Shown here in pieces: positions 1-5,243 of a stretch of 5,243 nucleotides of DNA. The notes below the pieces were generated by a model, which was not told the DNA's origin, did not search any database, and worked only from the letters and a program-made list of their open reading frames with translations. This DNA comes from an uncultured Prevotellaceae bacterium (lineage in GTDB: Bacteria; Bacteroidota; Bacteroidia; Bacteroidales; Muribaculaceae): the NCBI GenBank assembly GCA_946055125.1, contig CAMGFF010000180.1:1-5243 (forward strand), given 5' to 3'. The translations under genes were made by a program, and so were the position numbers. The number at the start of each line of letters is the position of its first letter. Position 1 is the first letter of the stretch.

Positions 1-62
1 GGGCGCGGCTGTCGCGTCCCTCTTAATCACACATAAACATTTCAAAAAAACATAAAATTGCA
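1..62. other. Leader upstream of ackA, possible tail of a cut-off gene
   Basis: The first 20 or so bases are GC-rich like the coding regions here. From about 23 onward the sequence turns AT-rich, as intergenic DNA does in this window. The GC-rich part could be the last codons of a rightward gene: one frame stops with TAA at 24-26 and another at 34-36. Neither tail is long enough to identify. In many bacteria pta (phosphate acetyltransferase) lies just before ackA, so pta is the natural guess, but nothing visible proves it. There is no Shine-Dalgarno motif before the ackA ATG, only an A-rich stretch, which is usual in Bacteroidota. TAAAATTG at 53-60 is one mismatch from the -7 consensus but lies too close to the ATG and has no -33 partner. 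Confidence 0.4.
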
Positions 63-1274
63 ATGAACATACTGGTTCTCAACTGCGGCAGCAGTTCGGT
101 AAAGTACAAATTAATTGAAATCAAGGCCAACCGGGTGCTTGCCGAGGGTGGCGTGGAGAAAATAGGCCTCAGCGACGCTTTTATCAAGTTTAAGCTCGCC
201 GATGGCAGCAAGAAAATCATTGAGCTCAACATCAGCGACCACAATGGCGCTATCAAGGCCATTCTTGACATCCTCACCGGCGTCGAGTATGGCTGCATCA
301 AGAGCTTCAGCGAAATCGACGCCGTGGGGCACCGCGTGGTGCATGGCGGCGAGAAGTTCAACAAGAGTATGCTCATCACCGATGAGGTGATTGCCATGAT
401 AAAGGAGTGCTACGGCATCGCGCCGCTCCACAACCCCGTGAACATGGCCGGAATCGACGCTATCACTGCCGTGCTCCCCGGAGTGCCTCAGGTGGCTGTG
501 TTCGACACCGCTTTCCACCAGACTATGCCGGCCAAGGCTTATATGTATGCGCTGCCCTACAAATACTACAGCGAGGACGGAGTGCGCCGCTATGGCTTCC
601 ACGGCACCAGCCACCGCTATGTTTCGGCCCGCGTGTGTGAGTTCCTCGGCGTTGACCCCAAGCAGCAGAAGATTGTGACCTGCCATGTGGGCAACGGCGG
701 CAGCATCACTGCCGTAGATGGCGGCAAGAGCATCGACACATCGATGGGCCTTACCCCCGTTGAGGGCCTCATGATGGGCACACGCTGCGGCGATGTTGAT
801 CCGGGAGCTCTCACTTTCCTCATGCAGAAGCACAACCTCAACGCGGCCGACATGCAGGCAATCATCAACAAGAAGAGCGGCATGGCTGGATTCAGCGAGA
901 TTTCGAGCGATATGCGCGAGATAGAGGCTGCCGTGAATGCCGGCAATGAGCGTGCACAGCTTGCCCTCGACATGTATGAGAACCGCATCACAAAGTATAT
1001 CGGAGCCTATGCTGCCGAGATGGGTGGCCTCGACATCATCGTCTTCACCGGCGGTGTGGGCGAGAATCAGGCCGGCACTCGCGCCAATGTGTGCCGCCCG
1101 CTCAAGTTTATGGGCGTGGAGGTAGATGAGGCTCTTAATGCCGGAATACGTGGCAAGGAGGCTGTGATAAGCACCCCCGGATCGCGCGTGAAGGTGGTGG
1201 TAATCCCCACCGACGAGGAGTACATGATTGCCCGCGACACCGAAGCCATCATTGAGGGACGCGAGATTGAATAG
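63..1274 (+). CDS. ackA: Acetate kinase AckA
   Basis: Cytoplasmic acetate kinase interconverts acetyl phosphate plus ADP with acetate plus ATP. With phosphate acetyltransferase it forms the acetate-producing, ATP-yielding end of fermentation. The 403-residue length is normal for the family. The N-terminal motif NCGSSSVKY (residues 7-15) is the first family signature and holds Asn7, Ser10 and Ser12. The second signature, around GFHGTSHRYV (178-187), contains His180. By alignment to the Methanosarcina enzyme from memory, the catalytic and binding residues Arg91, Asp148, His180, Asn211 (HVGNGGS) and Arg241 (MMGTRCGD) are all present, as is the C-terminal glutamate in the TDEE segment (383-386). 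FTGGVGEN (328-335) is the nucleotide-binding loop of the ASKHA fold. The start is certain because the signature begins at residue 2. It converges with rsmE and shares a hairpin terminator with it. No frameshift or missing key residue is seen. Confidence 0.98.
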   Translation: MNILVLNCGSSSVKYKLIEIKANRVLAEGGVEKIGLSDAFIKFKLADGSKKIIELNISDHNGAIKAILDILTGVEYGCIKSFSEIDAVGHRVVHGGEKFNKSMLITDEVIAMIKECYGIAPLHNPVNMAGIDAITAVLPGVPQVAVFDTAFHQTMPAKAYMYALPYKYYSEDGVRRYGFHGTSHRYVSARVCEFLGVDPKQQKIVTCHVGNGGSITAVDGGKSIDTSMGLTPVEGLMMGTRCGDVDPGALTFLMQKHNLNAADMQAIINKKSGMAGFSEISSDMREIEAAVNAGNERAQLALDMYENRITKYIGAYAAEMGGLDIIVFTGGVGENQAGTRANVCRPLKFMGVEVDEALNAGIRGKEAVISTPGSRVKVVVIPTDEEYMIARDTEAIIEGREIE

Positions 1275-1302
1275 TGGAGACATTTCCCTTGCTATAATAC
1301 AA

Positions 1303-1354
1303 CGGATTCCACCGGCAGCACTTATGTGCTTTTCAGTGGAATCCGCTTTATTTT
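1303..1354. terminator. Shared hairpin terminator between convergent ackA and rsmE
   Basis: A perfect 10-base inverted repeat, CGGATTCCAC at 1303-1312 and GTGGAATCCG at 1336-1345, encloses a second perfect 5-base stem (AGCAC 1317-1321, GTGCT 1326-1330) capped by the tetraloop TTAT. On the plus strand it is followed by the T-rich CTTTATTTT (1346-1354), so it should end ackA transcripts as an intrinsic terminator, 28 bases after the stop codon. On the minus strand it lies 40 bases past the rsmE stop and is followed by a weaker TTGTATTATAG tract, so it may also stop the leftward operon. Termination is inferred from structure and position. The base pairing is read directly. Confidence 0.85.
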
Positions 1355-1385
1355 GATAACCTGTGCGCGAGATGGAGCCGGACAC

Positions 1386-2096
1386 TCATTGCTCTTTTTG
1401 CCGCAAGGCGTGAACCGCAGCCACGGCAAACATTGCCGCCGTCTCGGTGCGCAGGCGGCTGTCGCCAAGCGAGATAGGCTCAAAGCCGGCGGCGAGGGCT
1501 GCCTCAATCTCCTCGGGGCTGAAGTCGCCCTCGGGCCCAATCATTATCATCATGTCGCTGCCAGTGGTGAGCTCCTTGGCAAAGAGGTGGCGCGGTATCG
1601 TCTTGTCGCAATAGGCAATGTAGCGACGGCCGGCGAATGGGGCTCGGATCACCTCCATCACCGGGGTCATTTCGTCGAGCTGCGGCAGCGAGGCCTTGAG
1701 CGACTGCTTCATGGCCGACACGAGGATTTTGGCAAGGCGAGCCGTCTTCAGCTCCTTGCGCTCGGAGTAGCGGCAGCGCAGCGGAATGATTCGGTCGATT
1801 CCCATCTCGGTAGCCTTCTCGGCGAGCCACTCCATGCGGTCGAGGTTCTTGGTGGGAGCCACGGCAAGCACAATCTGGCGCCCCCAGTGCGGGGCTTGCT
1901 GCTCGCGGCTCACAATCTCCACGGCGCAGTGCTTGCTGTGGGCCATGGTGATGCGGCATAGGAAAAGGCCGCCCTTTCCATCGACCACCTCAAGCTCATC
2001 GCCCTCGCCCATGCGCAGCACGCGCACGGCGTGTCCCGATTCCTCCTCGGGCAGCTGCAAAGTGGCTTCAATATCGGGTGCAAAAAAACGGTGCAT
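1386..2096 (-). CDS. rsmE: 16S rRNA (uracil-1498-N3)-methyltransferase RsmE
   Basis: RsmE uses S-adenosylmethionine to methylate N3 of U1498 in 16S rRNA, near the decoding region of the small subunit. At 236 residues it is close to the E. coli protein (243). An N-terminal PUA-like RNA-binding part spans roughly residues 1-70 (MHRFFAPD, then LPEEESGHAVRVLRMGEGDELEVVDGKG). The SPOUT-type knotted methyltransferase domain covers about 74-232. Its hallmarks are EKATEMGI (93-100), the SAM-binding loop IGPEGDFSPEE (186-196) and the knot motif LGDSRLRTETAA (210-221). The start fits the usual Bacteroidales N-terminus. No Shine-Dalgarno is visible. Only 15 bases separate it from the stop of the upstream permease gene, so it is probably co-transcribed as the last gene of that operon. 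The residues look fully conserved. Confidence 0.97.
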   Translation of the reverse strand: MHRFFAPDIEATLQLPEEESGHAVRVLRMGEGDELEVVDGKGGLFLCRITMAHSKHCAVEIVSREQQAPHWGRQIVLAVAPTKNLDRMEWLAEKATEMGIDRIIPLRCRYSERKELKTARLAKILVSAMKQSLKASLPQLDEMTPVMEVIRAPFAGRRYIAYCDKTIPRHLFAKELTTGSDMMIMIGPEGDFSPEEIEAALAAGFEPISLGDSRLRTETAAMFAVAAVHALRQKEQ

Positions 2097-2111
2097 GACT
2101 ATGATATGTGG

Positions 2112-3410
2112 TTACTTCTTCTCGCGCTTCGACTTGAACAGCAGCATAAAAGCCACCGCCACCACAAGTGAGAATGCGGCAAAAATGAGCCATGCGCTTT
2201 GCCAGTCGCCCACCAAGTAGCCATCGGCATTCCACTGGCAGTAGTGGTTGATTATCTTTCCGGCTATGAGAGTGCCTATTGTTGCGCCCATGCCATTGGT
2301 CATGAGCATAAACAATCCCTGTGCCGATGCCCTCACGCTGCTGTCGCATTCCTTATCAACAAACAGTCCGCCCGATACATTGAAGAAGTCGAATGCCACG
2401 CCATACACGATGCACGACAGGAAGAACAGTATCACTCCCGGGAACACCGGATTGCCAAGTCCGAAGAATGCAAACCGGCCCACCCAGGCAAACATGGCAA
2501 TGAGCATCACCGTCTTTATGCCATAGCGCTTCAGGAAGAAGGGAATGAGCAGTATGCAAAGAGCCTCGGCCACTTGCGACAGCGACACCAGCAGAGTGGC
2601 ATTGTTGGCAGCAAAGGAGTCGGCAAATTCGGCCTTAAAACTTGTGATGAACGGGGTTGCATAGCCATTAGTGACTTGCAACGACATGCCAAGCAGTGCC
2701 GAGAAGATGAAGAACATGGCCATGCGCTTGTTCTTGAAGAGCTTGAAGGCGTTAAGCCCAAGAGCTGCGCTTATCGACTTCGCCTCGGTCTTCACGAGCT
2801 TGCATTGCGGCAGCGTGAAGCAATACACACTCAGCGCCAGTCCAATCACGCCCGATACCAGGAATTGCATATAGGTGTATTGGAACTTGCCCGCACTCTC
2901 ACCGAGCGTGAAGAGCATCTGCCCATCTTCAATCGACGCACAGTTGACAAACCACATGGTGGCGATAAATCCTACCGTTCCAAACACCCTTATGGGAGGA
3001 AAATCCTTCACGGTGTCGAGATTGTGGTCTTTCAAGATGGTGAAAGCCACCGTGTTGGAGAGTGCCAGTGTGGGCATATAGAATGCCACGCTTATTATGT
3101 AGGTGGTGATAAACGTAGCCTTGTCGGGTATGGCCTCGGTCATACCCATCCAGCAAAGGGCAAACATGGCGCAAGCCGACACGAAGTGGCATATACCAAG
3201 CAATCGTTGAGGCTGGATAAAACGGTCGGCAATAATACCCATCAAGGTGGGCATGAAAATCGACACAATGCCCTGAATTGCATAGAACCAGGCTATTTCC
3301 TCTCCCATGCCTGCACGTCCCAGATAATTGCCCATGCAAGTGAGATAAGCTCCCCACACTGCAAATTCGAGGAAGTTCATCACTATCAGTCGTAGTTTCA
3401 AGTTTTGCAT
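2112..3410 (-). CDS. nupG: NupG-type nucleoside permease (MFS, nucleoside:H+ symporter family)
   Basis: This is an inner-membrane major facilitator protein of the nucleoside:H+ symporter family, expected to import nucleosides with protons. It has 432 residues (E. coli NupG 418) and about 12 hydrophobic membrane segments; a polar loop near 200-228 probably divides the two halves. It matches NupG end to end: NLKLRLIVMNFLEFAVWG at the start, DFPPIRVFGTVGF (136-148), LFKNKRMAMFFIFSALLG (224-241), FFLKRYGIK (291-299), VYGVAFDFFNVSG (335-347) and SSVRASAQGLFMLMTNG (357-373). The residues I recall as contacting uridine in NupG (R136, T140, F143, Q225, N228, Q261, E264, Y318, F322) correspond to R141, T145, F148, Q245, N248, Q279, E282, Y336 and F340, all identical. 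The second half includes a loop (391-402) slightly longer than NupG's. The start matches the NupG N-terminus. It lies 68 bases after the BFN-UVR gene and 15 before rsmE. The family is certain; the range of nucleosides carried is not. Confidence 0.93.
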   Translation of the reverse strand: MQNLKLRLIVMNFLEFAVWGAYLTCMGNYLGRAGMGEEIAWFYAIQGIVSIFMPTLMGIIADRFIQPQRLLGICHFVSACAMFALCWMGMTEAIPDKATFITTYIISVAFYMPTLALSNTVAFTILKDHNLDTVKDFPPIRVFGTVGFIATMWFVNCASIEDGQMLFTLGESAGKFQYTYMQFLVSGVIGLALSVYCFTLPQCKLVKTEAKSISAALGLNAFKLFKNKRMAMFFIFSALLGMSLQVTNGYATPFITSFKAEFADSFAANNATLLVSLSQVAEALCILLIPFFLKRYGIKTVMLIAMFAWVGRFAFFGLGNPVFPGVILFFLSCIVYGVAFDFFNVSGGLFVDKECDSSVRASAQGLFMLMTNGMGATIGTLIAGKIINHYCQWNADGYLVGDWQSAWLIFAAFSLVVAVAFMLLFKSKREKK

Positions 3411-3478
3411 AAATTAAATGATAATGTGTTATTAAAGGTTGTTGTTAAGTATTGGTTTTTCAATATCAAAATAGACTG
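3411..3478 (-). other. AT-rich gap between BFN-UVR gene and permease, no clear signal
   Basis: This 68-base gap is far richer in A and T than the flanking genes. On the minus strand I find no TAnnTTTG promoter match. The nearest candidate, TATTTTG at about 3467-3473, is one base short of the motif. The only inverted repeat, TATTG/CAATA around a six-base loop (3450-3465), is weak and has no U-rich run after it. Read-through from the upstream gene is therefore the simplest model, though an unrecognised promoter cannot be excluded. Confidence 0.4.
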
Positions 3479-4060
3479 CTAAATCATTGTTTTCCTGTCG
3501 ATTACTGCCTTAATCTCGGCGGCACGCTCATATTCCTCTCGCTCCACGCATCGGGCGAGCATCTTCTTCAGCTCGGGCACGGCGAGCTTGTCGAGCCTGA
3601 GCTCCTTGTGCTCCTCGTCGGCAGCCTCGGCCTTGCCCTCGGCCTCGGGAACCACAAAGCCTGTGGCCTCGAGAATCTCGCGGGTGGTGTAGATAGGCGC
3701 TCCGGTGCGCAGCGACAGGGCGATTGCCTCGCTGGTGCGCGAGTCGATTTCTATGCTTCGGTCGTCGCTGCTCAGGTGCAGCTCGGAGTGGAACACACCC
3801 TCCTCAAATTTATAGATAAACACCTCATCGAGGCTTATTCCGAAGCCATGAGCCATGCTCACGAGCACATCGTGCGTCATGGGCCGCGGCGGCACAATCT
3901 TCTCGAGCCTCACGGCGATAGCCTGAGCCTCGGCCACTCCCACCACCACCGGAATGCGATAAGGGCCGCCCACCTGCTCCAGCACCAGGGCGTAGGCACC
4001 CTGCTGCACCTGGCTGTAGGTTATCCCCATCACCCTCAGTTTCACTCTATCTTCATTCAT
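3479..4060 (-). CDS. Bifunctional nuclease family protein (BFN/DUF151) with C-terminal UVR motif
   Basis: This is a 193-residue cytoplasmic protein with no signal peptide. Residues about 6-130 form a BFN/DUF151 domain: LRVMGITYSQ, the conserved IPVVVGVAEAQAIAVRLE (36-53), PPRPMTHDVL (57-66), the VFIYKFEEGVFHSEL segment (80-94) and DSRTSEAIALSLRTGAPIY (106-124). After an acidic, alanine-rich linker (about 137-153), residues 156-190 (LDKLAVPELKKMLARCVEREEYERAAEIKAVIDR) look like a UVR helical hairpin, the protein-contact motif of UvrB and UvrC. This BFN-UVR pairing is common in Bacteroidota. A plant relative has been reported to have RNase and DNase activity, but the bacterial role is unsettled and I see no proven catalytic residues. 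The start fits the domain edge and lies about 25 bases downstream of a good -7 promoter box. It probably leads an operon with the permease and rsmE. The family is certain; the function is open. Confidence 0.93.
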   Translation of the reverse strand: MNEDRVKLRVMGITYSQVQQGAYALVLEQVGGPYRIPVVVGVAEAQAIAVRLEKIVPPRPMTHDVLVSMAHGFGISLDEVFIYKFEEGVFHSELHLSSDDRSIEIDSRTSEAIALSLRTGAPIYTTREILEATGFVVPEAEGKAEAADEEHKELRLDKLAVPELKKMLARCVEREEYERAAEIKAVIDRKTMI

Positions 4061-4084
4061 TGCAATAACGATATGTTTTCACTG

Positions 4085-4116
4085 CAAATATAATAATAAA
4101 ATCATCACCGCGCAAC
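4085..4116 (-). promoter_or_regulatory. Bacteroidota-type promoter for the BFN-UVR operon
   Basis: Read on the minus strand, TATATTTG (4092 down to 4085) matches the Bacteroidota -7 consensus TAnnTTTG exactly. GTTG (4116 down to 4113) serves as the -33 element (consensus TTTG/TTG), 20 bases upstream, which is the usual spacing. Transcription should begin near 4079, giving a leader of about 20 bases before the ATG at 4060. The -33 element falls inside the loop of the mnmA terminator hairpin, so the two signals overlap. The assignment rests on consensus match and spacing only. Confidence 0.7.
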
Positions 4117-4133
4117 ACAAGCCGGTGATTTTT
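4086..4133 (-). terminator. Intrinsic terminator after mnmA
   Basis: On the minus strand, ATCACCG (plus positions 4123-4129) pairs with CGGTGAT (4104-4110) around a 12-base loop. The stem can lengthen across a two-base bulge by pairing the A run from 4130-4133 with the T run at 4098-4101. A T-rich tract, TTTTATTATTATATTT (4101 down to 4086), follows. The hairpin begins about 22-25 bases after the mnmA stop codon. The 7-bp core stem is modest, so some read-through is possible. It overlaps the promoter of the next gene. Confidence 0.7.
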
Positions 4134-4154
4134 GCCTCAACACAATGTGCGCAC

Positions 4155-5237
4155 TCACACTTTCTGGCCGGTGATTACGCCGCTGCCGTAGCACAGGTGA
4201 GAGGCTGTGTCGTAGATCACGGCAAACTGGCCCGGGGCGATGCCCTGCACCTTTTGCTCCGACTCGATTACATATTCCATTCCGCCAAGGTGGGTGAGCT
4301 TGCCGCGCAGGAACTCGGGCATGTGCCGGTTCTTGAAGGTGATTTCCACCGGCCCGGTGGCTCCCTCCCAGGGGTTGCCCGATATGAAGTGCATCTCGTC
4401 GAGGTGCAGCGTGCGTCCATATTGCTTCTCGTTGTCGTAGCCGTTGCTCACATACACCACATTGTCCCTCACATTCTTCTTCACCACATACCACGGGCCG
4501 CCGCTCAGCCCCAGGCCCTTGCGCTGGCCGATGGTGTGAAACCAGTAGCCACGGTGCTCGCCGAGCTTTCGCCCGGTTTCAATCTCGATGATGCTGCCGC
4601 GCTTCTCGCCGAGGTGGCGGCGAATGAAGTCGTTGTAGTTGATTTTCCCGAGGAAGCAAATTCCCTGGCTGTCCTTGCGGTAGGCATTGGGCATCTTCAC
4701 GTCCACCGCTATGCGTCGCACCTCGCTCTTTGGCAGGTTGCCAATGGGGAAGATGATGTGGCGTAGCTGGTCGTAGCTGATTTGCGCCAGGAAGTCGGTC
4801 TGGTCCTTCACCGGATCGACTGCCGTGGCAAGATACTTGGTGCCATTGATAAAGTGGGTGGTGGCATAGTGCCCTGTCGCGGTTAGGTCGAAGTCCTTTC
4901 CCCACCGCTGTTCGAAGTAGCCGAATTTAATCATCTTGTTGCACATCATGTCGGGGTGCGGAGTGAGTCCGGCCTTCACGGTGCGCAAGGCATATTCCAT
5001 CACGTTCTCCCAGTATTCCTCGTGGAGCGACACCACCTCAAGCGGCAGACCATACTTACGTGCGATGAACCGGCACATCTCAATGTCCTCCTCGGCCGAG
5101 CAGTCGCCCTCGCCATTATCCATGCCAATGCGAATGTAGAAGAGCGTGAGCTGGTGCCCCTCCTCCATGAGGCGGTGCACCACCACGGCGCTGTCGACAC
5201 CGCCCGAAATCAGCACAGCAATATTTTTCTTATCCAT
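4155..5237 (-). CDS. mnmA: tRNA-specific 2-thiouridylase MnmA
   Basis: MnmA adenylates U34 of the tRNAs for Lys, Glu and Gln and replaces its 2-oxygen with sulfur delivered by a sulfur-relay or cysteine desulfurase, giving the s2U part of the wobble base. It has 360 residues (E. coli 368) and appears complete. The N-terminal ATP pyrophosphatase domain has the PP-loop SGGVDSA (11-17), TGHYA (121-125) and KDQTDFL (144-150). The two catalytic cysteines are Cys99 in TPHPDMMCNKMIKF and Cys194 in DSQGICFLGKINYNDFI. The central domain follows (YWFHTIGQRKGLGLSGGPWYVV, 231-252), then the C-terminal beta-barrel ending QGIAPGQFAVIYD...CYGSGVITG (331-357). Two motif positions differ from the usual form: His94 for Asn in TPNPD, and Asp148 for Tyr in KDQ[ST]YF. 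Bacteroidota often carry more than one MnmA-like gene, and this may be one of several. Only six bases upstream of the start lie in the window, so its promoter is not visible. Confidence 0.96.
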   Translation of the reverse strand: MDKKNIAVLISGGVDSAVVVHRLMEEGHQLTLFYIRIGMDNGEGDCSAEEDIEMCRFIARKYGLPLEVVSLHEEYWENVMEYALRTVKAGLTPHPDMMCNKMIKFGYFEQRWGKDFDLTATGHYATTHFINGTKYLATAVDPVKDQTDFLAQISYDQLRHIIFPIGNLPKSEVRRIAVDVKMPNAYRKDSQGICFLGKINYNDFIRRHLGEKRGSIIEIETGRKLGEHRGYWFHTIGQRKGLGLSGGPWYVVKKNVRDNVVYVSNGYDNEKQYGRTLHLDEMHFISGNPWEGATGPVEITFKNRHMPEFLRGKLTHLGGMEYVIESEQKVQGIAPGQFAVIYDTASHLCYGSGVITGQKV

Positions 5238-5243
5238 AAAAAA

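Noticed and set aside
53..60. TAAAATTG as a promoter -7 box for ackA
   Set aside because: One mismatch to TAnnTTTG, only two bases from the ATG, and no TTG about 20 bases upstream.
111..1385. A 424-codon open frame antisense to nearly all of ackA
   Set aside because: Its translation is rich in His, Ala and Leu with no domain or motif, while the plus strand encodes unmistakable acetate kinase. It follows from GC-rich codon use that avoids the codons whose complements are stops.
1326..1961. A 211-codon plus-strand open frame opposite rsmE
   Set aside because: Starts inside the ackA terminator hairpin and lies over well-conserved rsmE motifs; no independent evidence of coding.
2199..3395. A 398-codon plus-strand open frame opposite the permease gene
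   Set aside because: Rich in His, Glu and Gln with no recognisable fold, and lying exactly over a clear NupG homologue. It is a shadow frame.
3450..3465. TATTG/CAATA hairpin as a terminator between the BFN-UVR gene and the permease
   Set aside because: Only five mostly A-T pairs and no U-rich run after it on the minus strand.
3452..4093. Plus-strand open frame opposite the BFN-UVR gene
   Set aside because: It covers the conserved BFN and UVR motifs of the opposite strand and has no identifiable domain of its own.
4121..4176. A 10-base direct repeat, GCCGGTGATT at 4121-4130 and 4167-4176, which could allow alternative pairing with the terminator arm at 4104-4110
   Set aside because: One copy encodes the conserved MnmA C-terminal VITG residues and a repeat this short can arise by chance. 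An attenuation switch has no other support.

Overview
This window carries five complete protein-coding genes and no sign of mobile elements, CRISPR or phage. The gene set, the lack of Shine-Dalgarno motifs before the starts, the AT-rich gaps between GC-rich genes and one very good match to the Bacteroidota promoter consensus (TAnnTTTG, with a TTG 20 bases upstream) point to a Bacteroidota, probably a gut Bacteroidales. A Muribaculaceae- or Prevotellaceae-like member is my guess; the family-level placement is inference only.

Layout: ackA (acetate kinase) runs rightward from 63 to 1274. The other four genes all run leftward. In transcription order they are mnmA (tRNA 2-thiouridylase, 5237-4155), a bifunctional-nuclease-family gene with a UVR motif (4060-3479), a NupG-type nucleoside permease (3410-2112) and rsmE (16S rRNA m3U1498 methyltransferase, 2096-1386). 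ackA and rsmE converge on a strong compound hairpin at 1303-1345, which looks like a shared terminator.

mnmA appears to be its own transcription unit, because a hairpin plus T-rich tract follows it at about 4086-4133. The promoter for the next gene overlaps that terminator, with its -33 element inside the hairpin loop. The nuclease-family gene, the permease and rsmE then probably form one transcript: the gaps are 68 and 15 bases, and no clear internal terminator or promoter is visible.

In function, ackA makes ATP and acetate from acetyl phosphate at the end of fermentation. mnmA and rsmE modify tRNA and 16S rRNA for translation. The permease imports nucleosides, and all nine substrate-contact residues I recall for E. 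coli NupG are kept. The nuclease-family protein has no settled role. This is ordinary core-genome housekeeping sequence, and I found no convincing new system. The most worthwhile points are the overlapping terminator and promoter, the poorly understood BFN-UVR gene, and two substitutions in MnmA signature motifs.
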